Shown piece by piece: positions 16,374 to 24,613 of a DNA stretch of 64,000 nucleotides. The notes under the pieces were generated by a model, which did no database searches, was not told the DNA's origin, and saw nothing but the letters and a program-made list of their open reading frames with translations. Numbering within the stretch: the stretch's first letter is position 1; every line of letters starts with the position of its first letter. Source of the stretch: Sphingomonas ginsengisoli An et al. 2013 (GTDB lineage: Bacteria; Pseudomonadota; Alphaproteobacteria; Sphingomonadales; Sphingomonadaceae); assembly GCF_009363895.1 (NCBI RefSeq), contig NZ_CP045434.1, positions 2,932,501 through 2,996,500 on the forward strand, given 5' to 3'. The position numbers were made by a program, and so were the translations under genes.

Positions 16374-16649
16374 ATGGCTAAAGAAGCGAGCGGGACTGGT
16401 CGTAAAGCAGGGGGCGGCCTGGCTCGCCCGGTGACTCCGTCGAAGGATCTGGCGGAAATCGTCGGCAGCAATCCGCTGCCGCGCAGCGAAGTCGTCTCGA
16501 AGGTGTGGGATCACATCCGCAAGAACAACCTGCAGAACCCGCAAAACAAGCGCGAGATCGTCGCCGACGACAAGCTGAAGAAGATCTTCGGCAAGGATCG
16601 TTGCACGATGTTCGAGATGAACAAGCACCTGTCCAAGCACCTGTCGTAA
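16374..16649 (+). CDS. SWIB/MDM2 domain protein
   Basis: 91 residues that are essentially one SWIB domain: GSNPLPRSEVVSKVWDHIRKNNLQ, then KREIVADDKLKKIFG and FEMNKHLSKHL, after a short basic N-terminus. SWIB domains are best known from eukaryotic SWI/SNF complexes and chlamydial topoisomerase fusions. Stand-alone bacterial copies occur in many alphaproteobacteria, and their role (possibly chromatin-like DNA association) is unproven. CAGGAGGG is an excellent ribosome-binding site. A strong terminator follows, so it is monocistronic. Confidence 0.92.
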   Translation: MAKEASGTGRKAGGGLARPVTPSKDLAEIVGSNPLPRSEVVSKVWDHIRKNNLQNPQNKREIVADDKLKKIFGKDRCTMFEMNKHLSKHLS

Positions 16650-16671
16650 AACAGAACGGCGTTTTTCGATG

Positions 16672-16710
16672 AGGGACCTGCCCGGGGCCGGGCGGGTCCC
16701 TTTTCTTTTG
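16672..16710 (+). terminator. Rho-independent terminator after the SWIB gene
   Basis: A GC-rich stem beginning GGGACC and ending GGGTCCC, with an inner GCCCG/CGGGC pairing, followed by TTTTCTTTT. It begins 23 bp past the SWIB stop codon. Confidence 0.9.
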
Positions 16711-16726
16711 GCTGGACGGCGCGAGG

Positions 16727-17449
16727 CTAGCGGCAGGCGTTCCACCCGACGGGCCCACGGTCGGCGGTGTCGAGGTGAAGGTGATCGCGGTGCGCGGCGT
16801 TATAGTCGGGCGACAGCACGGTCGTGAAGAGGCCGCAGCCGCCGTCCCTGACCTCGTGAAGGAAGCGCGCCTCCCGGCCGCTGCCCCGCCAATCCCGCGC
16901 GATCGAGACGGTGCGGCCATCGGCAAGCCGGAAACCGAGCACGTCGATGGCATCGGCGGTGGCATGTTCGGACCACGCGCCGGCCTCGGCGCCGTTGATC
17001 CGGCGACAATTATAGCTGCCGGCGTGAAGGATCGCCGCGACCGGGCTGCCGAGCAGTTTCGCCGCCGCGGGCTGCAGGGTCCGGCGATCCCATAGCAGCA
17101 GTGCAGAAGCGATCGGGCAGCTGGTGACGATCCCCGCCGGGCTCAAGCGGCTGTCACGAGCGCCGCCGGGAAGGATGAACATCCCGTCGGCGAAGCCGCA
17201 GGTCGGCCCGGCCCGGCGGGCCGGCGCCGCTCGATCGCGCACGCCGGCGGCCGCGAGCAGGGCCCGGCACTGCCTTGGCTCCTCGCCGAGCGCGGCGATC
17301 TTGGCGGCGGTGAAGCGACCGGTGGGCTGATCGAGGTCGAACGCCGTCCAGGGGAAGTCCTGCGGGCGGCGATCGTAGGCGGCCTTGCCCTCGATGATGC
17401 CGATGCCGATGACGGTGAGGACGAGGAACCAGCGAAGCGCACGCAACAT
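16727..17449 (-). CDS. Extensin-like family protein
   Basis: 240 residues with one N-terminal membrane anchor (RWFLVLTVIGIGIIEG, about 6-21) and a periplasmic domain of the bacterial extensin-like C-terminus type. Conserved markers are the CGFADG and VTSCPIA segments, NCRRINGAEAGAWSEHATADAIDV and the late RDHLHLD. The SxHxxxxAxD and HxH pattern resembles zinc-binding LAS-type peptidases, so a peptidoglycan hydrolase role is plausible but unproven. Four or more cysteines suggest disulfides. It is convergent with the SWIB gene and 25 bp downstream of the NUDIX gene on the same strand. Confidence 0.85.
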   Translation of the reverse strand: MLRALRWFLVLTVIGIGIIEGKAAYDRRPQDFPWTAFDLDQPTGRFTAAKIAALGEEPRQCRALLAAAGVRDRAAPARRAGPTCGFADGMFILPGGARDSRLSPAGIVTSCPIASALLLWDRRTLQPAAAKLLGSPVAAILHAGSYNCRRINGAEAGAWSEHATADAIDVLGFRLADGRTVSIARDWRGSGREARFLHEVRDGGCGLFTTVLSPDYNAAHRDHLHLDTADRGPVGWNACR

Positions 17450-17474
17450 CCTCGCCCAACGCGTCGGCGGCGGA

Positions 17475-18200
17475 TCAGCCTCGCACGGCCGAGCTCAATC
17501 GCTCGCGGGTGACCGGATAGCCGAGGTGGTCGGGGATGCGCAGCCACTGCTCGCCCTCCGCCTCCTCGATCCACGGACTGATCGTCTCGACCGGGTGTGC
17601 CGCGGCATGTGCGGCGGCATCATTGAACGAGGCGAATTGGGCGAGCCTCTCGAGATTGCGGACGGTGGGGAAGATCGCATTGGCCGTGCCGGCCGCCACC
17701 CGAGCGATTACCGCGGCGGCGGTTAGCCACTCGGCGCCGTCGCACTCGCCCGGCTGCGGCCGAAGGGGCGGGGGATTGGCCGGCGCGCGGGCGAGGAAGA
17801 AGAGGGTGTCGAACCGCCGCGTGTGCTTGAAGGTCGGCTTCCAGCGGGCGAACGGGACGAGGGCGGCGAGGTCGAGGGCAAGACCGTGGCGGTCGAGCAG
17901 ATCGGCGAAGGGCGCGCCTGCGTGCAGATGCTCTTGGAGCGAGGGCGGGGCGGCGGGTGGCAGGCCGACCGAGAGGCCGGTTTCCTCGATCGTCTCGCGG
18001 ATCGCCGCGACCTTGGCGGCATCCTCGTCACTGGCGGCGAGCGCGCGGTCGCCGTCGTCGATCCGGCCGCCGGGGAAGACCATTGCGCCCGCGGCGAAGG
18101 CCATCCGGGCGGTGCGGGTGACCATCAGCAGTTCAGGCGGGCCATCGGCCATGTCGCGCATCACCACCAGGGTCGCCGCAGGGATCGCATCGTCGGCCAT
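17475..18200 (-). CDS. NUDIX hydrolase (NUDT19/CoA-type subgroup likely)
   Basis: 241 residues. The Nudix box begins with FPGGRIDDGD at about 42 and ends in RETIEETGL (68-76), giving an expanded spacing between the first Gly and REUxEExGU. That insertion and the long C-terminal region are typical of the NUDT7/NUDT19-like acyl-CoA or coenzyme A diphosphatase group. The exact substrate is an inference. A FVFPGG-like loop and W159 in AEWLT are conserved NUDIX features. No signal peptide. Confidence 0.87.
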   Translation of the reverse strand: MADDAIPAATLVVMRDMADGPPELLMVTRTARMAFAAGAMVFPGGRIDDGDRALAASDEDAAKVAAIRETIEETGLSVGLPPAAPPSLQEHLHAGAPFADLLDRHGLALDLAALVPFARWKPTFKHTRRFDTLFFLARAPANPPPLRPQPGECDGAEWLTAAAVIARVAAGTANAIFPTVRNLERLAQFASFNDAAAHAAAHPVETISPWIEEAEGEQWLRIPDHLGYPVTRERLSSAVRG

Positions 18201-18230
18201 CGCCGCCGACCTAGGCGCGCTGGCAACAAA

Positions 18231-18262
18231 GAAAAAGGCCGGCCCGCGAACGGACCGGCCTT
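18231..18262 (-). terminator. Rho-independent terminator after the small lipoprotein gene
   Basis: Stem GGCCGG (18237-18242) with CCGGCC (18255-18260) and additional inner pairs, followed on the minus strand by TTTTTC. It lies 25 bp past the stop of the lipoprotein gene, just before the NUDIX start. Confidence 0.8.
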
Positions 18263-18284
18263 CGTCAGTCGCCGAAGCGAGTGA

Positions 18285-18575
18285 TCACATGGCGTTGACG
18301 GCGGCGGCCGCTTCAGCGCTGTTCTGCGCGTTGACGTCGGCATCGTCGATCGCGTCGGCCTTGCGATCGCCCTCGGCCTTGAGCTGATCGGCCTGGTTGT
18401 GGAGCGAGTCGGCGACGGCGGCGTTGCCGGTGTTGTCCGCCATCATGTCGAGGTTCTCGGCGGCGTTGTCGTAGTTCGCCTGCACATTGTCGGCGAGCGC
18501 GTCGTCGCCCTTGCCGCCGCAGGCGGTGAGCGCGAGGGCGGCGGCGCCGACCAGCGCGAACGTCAGCTTCTTCAT
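18285..18575 (-). CDS. Small lipoprotein, helical
   Basis: 96 residues. Signal peptide MKKLTFALVGAAALALTAC ends in a good lipobox (L-T-A-C), so it should be lipidated at Cys19. The mature part is A/N/D-rich and helical (NLDMMADNTGNAAVADSLHNQADQLKAEGDRKADAI), with a heptad-like pattern reminiscent of Lpp-type trimers, but no lysine-ended C-terminus. No family recognised. It is followed by a terminator; the reversed region upstream is the tmRNA promoter area. Confidence 0.8.
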   Translation of the reverse strand: MKKLTFALVGAAALALTACGGKGDDALADNVQANYDNAAENLDMMADNTGNAAVADSLHNQADQLKAEGDRKADAIDDADVNAQNSAEAAAAVNAM

Positions 18576-18686
18576 GAACTTTCCCCTTCGTGTCTATGCT
18601 TGGTGAGCGGGCTGTTCTTACCCGCTTGGCGCGGCTCAACGCCAGTGCTTCCGCGAGGGTTCCCGGGCCGCGAGCGCTGGGTCCGC

Positions 18687-18715
18687 TTGAGAAACGACGC
18701 GCAAGCGCCTACATA
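18687..18715 (+). promoter_or_regulatory. Sigma-70-type promoter of the tmRNA gene
   Basis: TTGAGA at 18687-18692 and TACATA at 18710-18715 with a 17-nt spacer. The predicted start is 6-9 bp downstream, right at the first bases of the tmRNA acceptor piece. Confidence 0.65.
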
Positions 18716-18720
18716 GAGAG

Positions 18721-19067
18721 GGCCGGGCAACCGGCTATGCTGGTAGATCGCCTTCTGGAATAGGCACTTCGGACCCGGGGGGCAGTACCCCGGCGCCTCC
18801 ACCACCAGCGACGGACGAGAGAACGTCGTTGCTGATGGGGGCGAAACAGGATCGACGGGTGCAATAAAGGGTTGGCTGCCAGTCGGCGTGAGCGAGCCGT
18901 AAAACCGTTCTTCACACAAGTGCCAACGATAACGAGGCTCTTGCGATTGCCGCGTAACTGACGGCCTAACGGTCAGACGTTACTAGGACAAAAGCGCGGT
19001 CGGACCCCGCCGGGCAACAGAAGGGGATTCCAGCGGTACGGGAGGCACCGGGCAACAGAAGCCTCCC
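18721..19067 (+). ncRNA. ssrA: tmRNA, circularly permuted (two-piece)
   Basis: The order is permuted, as in alphaproteobacteria. The acceptor piece comes first, with a T-arm and the 3' end GCCTCCACCA (CCA at 18802-18804). Then come an intervening loop and the coding piece starting GGGGGCG at 18837-18843. These two ends form a 7-bp acceptor stem with the G3-U70 pair that alanyl-tRNA synthetase needs. The tag frame runs 18922-18957 and encodes ANDNEALAIAA followed by TAA. Downstream are two pseudoknot-like units sharing a 13-nt direct repeat (19010-19022 and 19048-19060). The second closes in a 7-bp stem (19040-19046 with 19061-19067). The RNA rescues stalled ribosomes. Its exact 3' end is approximate. 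Confidence 0.95.
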
Positions 19068-19124
19068 ACTTTCCACCTCGCCGGTTTGCTGTCACTCTCG
19101 CTTCCAACAGGTGGGGGCGAGGCG

Positions 19125-21176
19125 ATGACGAACAAGCTGCTTGGCGTGCTGTTGCTGGCGAGTGCATCGATTGCGCCGGCGGCGACCATCACCAAGGACC
19201 AGTTGCTGGTCCCGCCGCCCACCGCGCGGCATTTCACCATCTCTTCGAAGGCCGGCAAGCATGGCGACGACTGGGTGTGGACGCTGCCCGATGGGCGGGT
19301 GGCGTCGCGCATGTCGATGTCGCTGCGCGGATGGATCACCGAAATCGACCAGGTGGCGACGCTTGGGCCCGACGGGCGGCCGGTGGCGGTCGAGGTGCGC
19401 GGCTTCACCGATTCGGGCGACGCGACCGAAAGCTTCAAGGTCGATCCGGCGGGGATCGCCCATTGGCAGACCTCGGTCGACAGCGGCTCGGCCCCGTTCG
19501 GCGCCAAGCGCTACAGCAATTATGGCGGCCCGTGGTTCGACGGGGTCGACGACGCCGCGGCCTATCTGGCGGCGGGTGAGCGCGGGATCGAGCTACTGCC
19601 CGGCGGCAAGGGGCGGCTGCGGATCGTGCGTCCGGTCCAGATCAGCGGCCCCAAGGGCCCGGAAACGATCAAGCTCGCCTTCAGCGACGGCTTCGGCTTC
19701 GCGCCGCGGCCGGTGTGGCTGACCGCCGACAACAAGTTCTTCGGCTCGGCTGGGCAGATCAGCCTGCTGCCTGAGGGCTATGAGGCCAATGCTGAACGCA
19801 TGAAGGCGATCGCGGACGCCGAGACCGCCAAGCTGGTGCGCGACATCGCTCACCGGTTCCTGGCGCGCGAGAATGCGGCGCCGACCCTGTTCGACCATGT
19901 GAAATTGTTCGATTCGGTGGCGGGGCGGTATCTCGCCGACCGCGCGGTACTGGTGGCGAACGGCAAGGTGGCGAGCGTCGGCGCCGGCGGCTCGCTGCGG
20001 GTGCCGGTGGGCACGCGGCGGATCGACGGGCGCGGCAAGACGCTGCTGCCGGGACTGTGGGATTCGCACCAGCATGTCGGCGGCGACGATTTCGCCCTGC
20101 TGCAGAATGTCGCCACGGGGATGACCAATTATCGCAGCCCCGGCTCGCTGATCGAGGACGCGCAGAGCATCTACCAGCGCCGCGCCGCGGGCGATCTGCT
20201 CGCCCCCGACGGCAAGGTGTCGGTAATCATCGACCGCAAGGACCCGCTGGCGGCGCAGGGCGCGCTGACGGTCAGCTCGGCGGAAGAGACCATCGCGGCA
20301 GTCCGCAAGATCAAGGCGGCGGGGCTGTGGGGCGCCAAATTCTACACCTCGATGAATCCGGCGTGGATCGCGCCCGGCGCGGCCGAGGCGCATCGGCTGG
20401 GGCTGCACGTCCACGGCCATGTGCCGGCCGGAATGCGGCCGCTCGACGCGGTGCGCGCGGGTTATGACGAGGTCACGCACATCAACTTCATCATGATGCA
20501 GGCGATGCCGCAGTCGGTGGTCGACAAGGCGAACACCGCCGCGCGCCTCGAGGGGCCGGCGCAGTACGGCAAGGACGTCGACCTCGATTCGCCGGCGATG
20601 AAGGCGTTCTACGCCGAACTCGCCCAGCGCAAGACGATCGTCGATCCGACGCTAACGGTGTGGGAGCCGCTGATGATCTCGGACGGGACCAGCATCTCGC
20701 CCGAATATGCGCCGTTCGCGCCGGTCTCGCCCCCGGCGGTGGCGCGCGGCTGGAAGATTTCGGGCTATCCGCTGTTCGGCAACCTCACCCGCGACGACTT
20801 CCGCAAGAGCTTCGACAAGATGGTCGGCCTCGTCGGCCGGCTCCACCAGGCGGGGGTACGGATCGTCGCCGGCACCGACGGCTCGGGGCTCGAACTCGTC
20901 CGCGAACTCGAACTCTATCAGAAGGCGGGTCTGACCAACGCCGAGGCGCTGCAGACCGCGACCATCATTCCGGCGCGGATGACGGGGATGGACAGCCGCG
21001 TCGGCTCGGTCGCGCCGGGCAAGACGGCGGACCTCATCCTCGTCGATGGGGATGTCGAGCGGAACCTCGGCGCGCTGCGGCAGGTCGACAAAGTGGTGCT
21101 CGACGGCGTGCTGATGGACGGCGACGCATTGCGCCAGGCGGCCGGGTTCAGCGGACGGCCGGTCGCGGCCAATTGA
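19125..21176 (+). CDS. Exported amidohydrolase family protein
   Basis: 683 residues with a signal peptide (NKLLGVLLLASASIAPAA). The C-terminal two-thirds is the amidohydrolase TIM barrel with its flanking beta-sandwich: the sandwich segment GKVASVGAGG, GLWDSHQHVGG with metal ligands H315 and H317, the central GAKFYTSMNP, HVHGHVPAG, and IVAGTDGSG with Asp585. The C-terminal SVAPGKTADLILVDGD is typical of imidazolonepropionase/Xaa-Pro-dipeptidase-like exported members. The N-terminal 200 residues are an extra beta-rich domain. Substrate unknown. It starts 58 bp after the tmRNA, with a GGTGGGGGCGAGG ribosome-binding site. Confidence 0.88.
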   Translation: MTNKLLGVLLLASASIAPAATITKDQLLVPPPTARHFTISSKAGKHGDDWVWTLPDGRVASRMSMSLRGWITEIDQVATLGPDGRPVAVEVRGFTDSGDATESFKVDPAGIAHWQTSVDSGSAPFGAKRYSNYGGPWFDGVDDAAAYLAAGERGIELLPGGKGRLRIVRPVQISGPKGPETIKLAFSDGFGFAPRPVWLTADNKFFGSAGQISLLPEGYEANAERMKAIADAETAKLVRDIAHRFLARENAAPTLFDHVKLFDSVAGRYLADRAVLVANGKVASVGAGGSLRVPVGTRRIDGRGKTLLPGLWDSHQHVGGDDFALLQNVATGMTNYRSPGSLIEDAQSIYQRRAAGDLLAPDGKVSVIIDRKDPLAAQGALTVSSAEETIAAVRKIKAAGLWGAKFYTSMNPAWIAPGAAEAHRLGLHVHGHVPAGMRPLDAVRAGYDEVTHINFIMMQAMPQSVVDKANTAARLEGPAQYGKDVDLDSPAMKAFYAELAQRKTIVDPTLTVWEPLMISDGTSISPEYAPFAPVSPPAVARGWKISGYPLFGNLTRDDFRKSFDKMVGLVGRLHQAGVRIVAGTDGSGLELVRELELYQKAGLTNAEALQTATIIPARMTGMDSRVGSVAPGKTADLILVDGDVERNLGALRQVDKVVLDGVLMDGDALRQAAGFSGRPVAAN

Positions 21177-21201
21177 AACGGCCGAGTGTGTCATCTATCT
21201 A
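21173..21201 (+). promoter_or_regulatory. Sigma-70-type promoter of the lemA operon
   Basis: TTGAAA at 21173-21178, a 17-nt spacer and TATCTA at 21196-21201, overlapping the stop codon of the amidohydrolase gene and 35 bp before the lemA ATG. Confidence 0.6.
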
Positions 21202-21235
21202 AGGCACCTTGGACGTTTCAGGGGACTGCCAGATC

Positions 21236-21835
21236 ATGACCGCCCTTCGCCGCTTCGGACTTTTCGTGCCGCTCGCCGCGCTCAGCCTTTCGGCCTGCGG
21301 GTTGAATTCGATCCCGACCTCCGAGGAGAAGGTCAACGCCAAATGGGCCGATCTCCAAGCCGACTATCAGCGGCGCTCGGACCTGATCGGCAACCTCGTC
21401 TCGACGGTGAAGGCCGCCGCCAAGCAGGAGAGCACGGTGCTGATCGGGGTCAGCGAGGCGCGCGCCAAGGCGACCAGCGTCCAGCTAAGCCCGCAGGACC
21501 TGTCCGATCCGCAGAAGGTGCGCAATTTCGATGCCGCCCAGGCGCAGGTGACGGCGGCGGTGCGGCCGCTGCTCGGGCCGATGATCCAGGAGCGCTATCC
21601 CGAACTGAAGAGCCTGCAGAACTTCACCGACCTGCAGACCCAGCTCGAGGGGACCGAGAACCGGATCGACTTCGCCCGCCGCGACTACAATGAGGCGGTG
21701 CGCCAGTATAACACGACCATCCGGACTTTCCCCGACGCCATCGGCGCCAAGATCTTCTACGGCGCCAAGCCCAAGGTGCCGTTCGAGGCCTCGGCCGGCG
21801 CCCAGAATGCGCCCAAGGTCGACTTCGGCGCCTGA
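21236..21835 (+). CDS. lemA: LemA family lipoprotein
   Basis: 199 residues. The N-terminal signal ends in LSLSAC, a lipobox, unlike LemA proteins anchored by an uncleaved helix. The core has the LemA pattern: NSIPTSEEKVNAKWADLQADYQRR, LIGNLVSTVKAAAKQES, FTDLQTQLEGTENRIDFARRDYNEAVRQYN and TFPDAIGAKIF. The family forms long helical bundles at the envelope; function is uncertain. It is followed by two TPM-domain genes at 10 bp and then a 4-bp overlap, an arrangement seen for LemA and YgcG-type proteins in many genera. Confidence 0.93.
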   Translation: MTALRRFGLFVPLAALSLSACGLNSIPTSEEKVNAKWADLQADYQRRSDLIGNLVSTVKAAAKQESTVLIGVSEARAKATSVQLSPQDLSDPQKVRNFDAAQAQVTAAVRPLLGPMIQERYPELKSLQNFTDLQTQLEGTENRIDFARRDYNEAVRQYNTTIRTFPDAIGAKIFYGAKPKVPFEASAGAQNAPKVDFGA

Positions 21836-21845
21836 TCGTCCGGCC

Positions 21846-22694
21846 GTGCCGCTGACGGCACCTTTGCGGCGCTGGTTCGCCTTCATCCTGCTGGTGCTGC
21901 TCGCGGTGCCGGCGGCGGCGCAGACCTATCCCAAGCAGACGGGATGGGTGACCGACGAGGCGAACCTGCTCTCGCCAGCCGACAAGCAGGCGCTGACCCA
22001 GCAGCTCTACCAGCTCAAGCAGACGACCGGCCGCCAGCTCGCCGTGGCGACGGTGACCAGTCTCGGCGGGCAGGACATCGACACCTACGCGCCGCTGCTG
22101 TTCCGCGAGTGGAAGCTCGGCACGAGCGAGGCCGATGACGGGGTGCTCCTGCTCGTCGCGCCCAATGAGCGGAGGGTGCGGATTACCACCGGCTATGGCG
22201 CCGGGGGCTTCCTGACCGACCTTGTCGCCGGGCGGATCATCCGCGACCAGATCACGCCGCGGTTCAAGGCGAACGACTATTCCGGCGGGATCAAGGCGGG
22301 CGTCAACGCCATCGCGGGGTTCATGCAGCTGTCGCCAGAGGAGCAACGGCAGCGCGCCGGCGCCCTCGCGCAGCAGCAGCGGCAGCAGCGGGCCTCGCCC
22401 GGGTTCGACAGCTTCGCGCCGATGATCATCTGGGGAATGGTGATCCTGTTCATGCTCTTGTCTTTTACTCGGCGGCTCGGCGGGCGGCCCTATCGTGGCA
22501 GCGGCGGGGGGATCAGTCCGTGGGTCGTGCTGTGGGGGCTCGACGCGCTCAGCCGCGGCTCGCGCGGCGGCGGTTGGGGCGGCGGCGGCGGCTTTGGCGG
22601 TGGCGGCGGCTTCGGCGGTGGCGGCGGCGACTTTGGCGGTTGGGGCGGCGGTGGCGGCTCGACCGGCGGCGGGGGCGCGAGCGGATCGTGGTGA
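21846..22694 (+). CDS. TPM domain protein, YgcG-like, glycine-rich tail
   Basis: 282 residues from a GTG start that lies 10 bp after the lemA stop; no clear ribosome-binding site, so translational coupling is likely. Signal peptide RRWFAFILLVLLAVPAAAQ, then a TPM (TLP18.3/Psb32/MOLO-1) domain of about 130 residues (GWVTDEANLLSPADKQALTQQL, DDGVLLLVAPNERRVRITTGYG). One membrane helix follows (MIIWGMVILFMLLSF, about 200-215), then a Gly/Phe-rich low-complexity tail. TPM domains are linked to acid phosphatase activity or complex assembly. Membrane orientation is periplasmic domain out. Confidence 0.88.
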   Translation: MPLTAPLRRWFAFILLVLLAVPAAAQTYPKQTGWVTDEANLLSPADKQALTQQLYQLKQTTGRQLAVATVTSLGGQDIDTYAPLLFREWKLGTSEADDGVLLLVAPNERRVRITTGYGAGGFLTDLVAGRIIRDQITPRFKANDYSGGIKAGVNAIAGFMQLSPEEQRQRAGALAQQQRQQRASPGFDSFAPMIIWGMVILFMLLSFTRRLGGRPYRGSGGGISPWVVLWGLDALSRGSRGGGWGGGGGFGGGGGFGGGGGDFGGWGGGGGSTGGGGASGSW

Positions 22695-23371
22695 GTCTGG
22701 CGATCAGCGAGGCCGACCGTGAGCGGGTCGGCGCGGCGGTCACCGCCGCCGAAGCGGCGAGCGCGGGCGAGATCGTGACCATCGTGACCGAGCAGTCGGA
22801 CGCCTATCACGACGTCGCGCTGCAATGGGCGGTGGTGGTGCTGGCGCTGGTGCTGGCGTGGGCGGCGGCCTTTCCGAACGCGCTGCTATGGTGGCGCGAG
22901 GCGCTGCTTGGCAGCGACTGGAGTGGGGCGCCGTCGCTGCGTGAGACCCTGTTCTTCCTGATGGCGTTGGCGCTGCTCAAGTTCACCGCGGCGCTGCTGA
23001 TTCTGCGCTGGCGCCCGCTGCGGCTGGCGCTGACCCCGGGGGCGACCAAGCACCGCCGGGTGCGGCGGCGCGCGGTGGCGCTGTTCAAGGCGGCGGCCGA
23101 GCGGCGTACGACCGGCCGCACCGGCATCCTCATCTATCTCTCGGTGGCCGAGCGACGCGCGGAGATCGTCGCCGACGAAGCGATCATGGCGGTGACTACG
23201 CCCGAGACGTGGGGCGAGGCGATGACCGAGCTGACGAGCGAGATCCGGGCGGGGCGACCGGCCGACGGGCTGATCAAGGCGGTCGAGCGGGTCGGCGCGG
23301 TGCTTGCCGGCCATTTCCCCCGCGCGGTGGACGACCGCAACGAGATCCCCGACAAATTGATCGAGCTGTGA
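22691..23371 (+). CDS. TPM domain membrane protein
   Basis: 226 residues starting at a GTG that overlaps the previous stop by 4 bp (GTGA). The N-terminal AISEADRERVGAAVTAAEAASAGEIVTIVT begins a TPM domain that is split by two membrane helices (about 40-58 and 82-105); its second half resumes in GILIYLSVAERRAEIVADEAI and ends DDRNEIPDKLIEL. This interrupted layout is common in the second TPM protein of lemA operons. Third gene of the operon. Confidence 0.87.
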   Translation: MSLAISEADRERVGAAVTAAEAASAGEIVTIVTEQSDAYHDVALQWAVVVLALVLAWAAAFPNALLWWREALLGSDWSGAPSLRETLFFLMALALLKFTAALLILRWRPLRLALTPGATKHRRVRRRAVALFKAAAERRTTGRTGILIYLSVAERRAEIVADEAIMAVTTPETWGEAMTELTSEIRAGRPADGLIKAVERVGAVLAGHFPRAVDDRNEIPDKLIEL

Positions 23372-23391
23372 CCCTTCGACCGGCTCAGGAC

Positions 23392-23931
23392 ATGGCCGAC
23401 CCCGATTTTACCGCCCCCCTCGAAATCCAGTGGCAGGGTCGGTTCGTTCAGGCCTGCACTCGCGGCAAATGGGAGTTTGCGGGCCGGGTCGGCGGAATCC
23501 GCGCGGTGGTCATCCTCGCCGAGACCGACGGGCAGCTGATCCTGGTCGAGCAATATCGCGTCGCGGTCGGCGGGCGGTGCCTCGAGCTGCCGGCGGGGCT
23601 GGTCGGCGATCACCACCCCAATGCGACGATCGAGGGCACGGCGATGGCCGAGCTCGAGGAGGAGACCGGTTTTACCGCCGGGCGGGTCGAGCGGCTTGGC
23701 GACTTCCACGCCTCGCCCGGCATGCTGAGCGAGAGCTTCACCCTGGTGCGAGCGCACGACGTTCGCCGGATCGGGGCGGGCGGGGGCGTCGCGGGCGAGG
23801 AGGACATCACCGTCCACCTCGTTCCGCGGGCCGAGCTGGCGGCGTTCGTTGCCGAGCGCCGCGCGACGGGCGTGGCGATGGACGTCAAGCTGCTGCTGCC
23901 GCTGGCGGCGTCGCTGCTAGGCGATGCCTAG
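23392..23931 (+). CDS. NUDIX hydrolase, ADP-ribose pyrophosphatase-like
   Basis: 179 residues. A Nudix box lies within 67-94 (PAGLVGD ... AELEEETGF), with Ala in place of the first Arg of REUxEExGU. An ELPAG segment before the box and GDFHASPGMLSE after it match the ADP-ribose/NDP-sugar pyrophosphatase branch. The start codon sits at the end of a 21-bp stretch (23372-23392) that resembles a dispersed sphingomonad repeat. It is 20 bp after the TPM gene and probably belongs to that operon. Its end overlaps the convergent gene by 4 bp. Confidence 0.87.
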   Translation: MADPDFTAPLEIQWQGRFVQACTRGKWEFAGRVGGIRAVVILAETDGQLILVEQYRVAVGGRCLELPAGLVGDHHPNATIEGTAMAELEEETGFTAGRVERLGDFHASPGMLSESFTLVRAHDVRRIGAGGGVAGEEDITVHLVPRAELAAFVAERRATGVAMDVKLLLPLAASLLGDA

Positions 23932-24611
23932 TTGGAGACGTAAGCGGTCGTCGTGCCCAGCGCGTCGAGCTGGGCAAGGCAGCCGTTCTTGACCAGCGCG
24001 CTGCCGAGATCGGCGAAGCTGGTCCCGGCGCCGATCTGCTTCATCGCGGCTTCGGCCGAGCCGATCCGGTAGCGGTTGCCGCTGACCAGCGGCACTGCCG
24101 ACGGCCATTCGACCACCTGCTGCGCCGCGGCAAAGCGGATCGGCGCGGTTTTGCCGGTGGCGAGGTCGGTCACGCTGATGGTGCGCGGATCGGCGATGCT
24201 CTCGCGGCGAATGAGGACGCCGGCGGGATTGGTGAAGCAGAAGGTCTCGCTATGGTCGCTGCTCGCCTGCCACAACTGGCGCGGCTGGGGCGCCGGGCGG
24301 ACCGCCCCGACCCGACCGCGGCGCCCGTTGGCCGAGGCCATCAGCGCGCTGAAGCTGCTCACCCCGCCGGCGCTGCCGGTGGCGGCGGCCGGGAAGATGC
24401 CGGGCCCTTTGAGGGTGCGCGAACCGCGGGCGTCGAGCAGGACCACCGTGTCACCCCCGCGCAGGCGCAGCGAGGCGCTGTCGGGCAGGGCCTTGCCGAC
24501 CGGATATTGACCGGCGCTCGGGCCCACAGCGCGGACCACGATGATGGCGGCAAACGCGGACTGGGCGGCCGTAAACAACAGCGCGCCGAGGAGGATTCTG
24601 GTGACCTTCAC
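23928..24611 (-). CDS. Exported hypothetical protein beside the adenylyl cyclase
   Basis: 227 residues with a signal peptide (TRILLGALLFTAAQSAFA). The mature protein has a beta-rich first half containing SLRLRGGDTVVLLDARGSRTLKGPG, comparable to the start of FecR-like or SH3-like exported domains, and a small helical C-terminus with one Cys. No family firmly recognised. It is 2 bp downstream of the CHASE2 cyclase on the same strand, so it is co-expressed and may be its periplasmic partner; CHASE2 proteins are often next to exported beta-rich proteins. Confidence 0.75.
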   Translation of the reverse strand: MKVTRILLGALLFTAAQSAFAAIIVVRAVGPSAGQYPVGKALPDSASLRLRGGDTVVLLDARGSRTLKGPGIFPAAATGSAGGVSSFSALMASANGRRGRVGAVRPAPQPRQLWQASSDHSETFCFTNPAGVLIRRESIADPRTISVTDLATGKTAPIRFAAAQQVVEWPSAVPLVSGNRYRIGSAEAAMKQIGAGTSFADLGSALVKNGCLAQLDALGTTTAYVSN

Positions 24612-24613
24612 CC

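Noticed and set aside
22490..22825. Proline-rich minus-strand ORF opposite the TPM glycine-rich tail
   Set aside because: Antisense of GGC/GGT repeats always reads as proline; no start signals.
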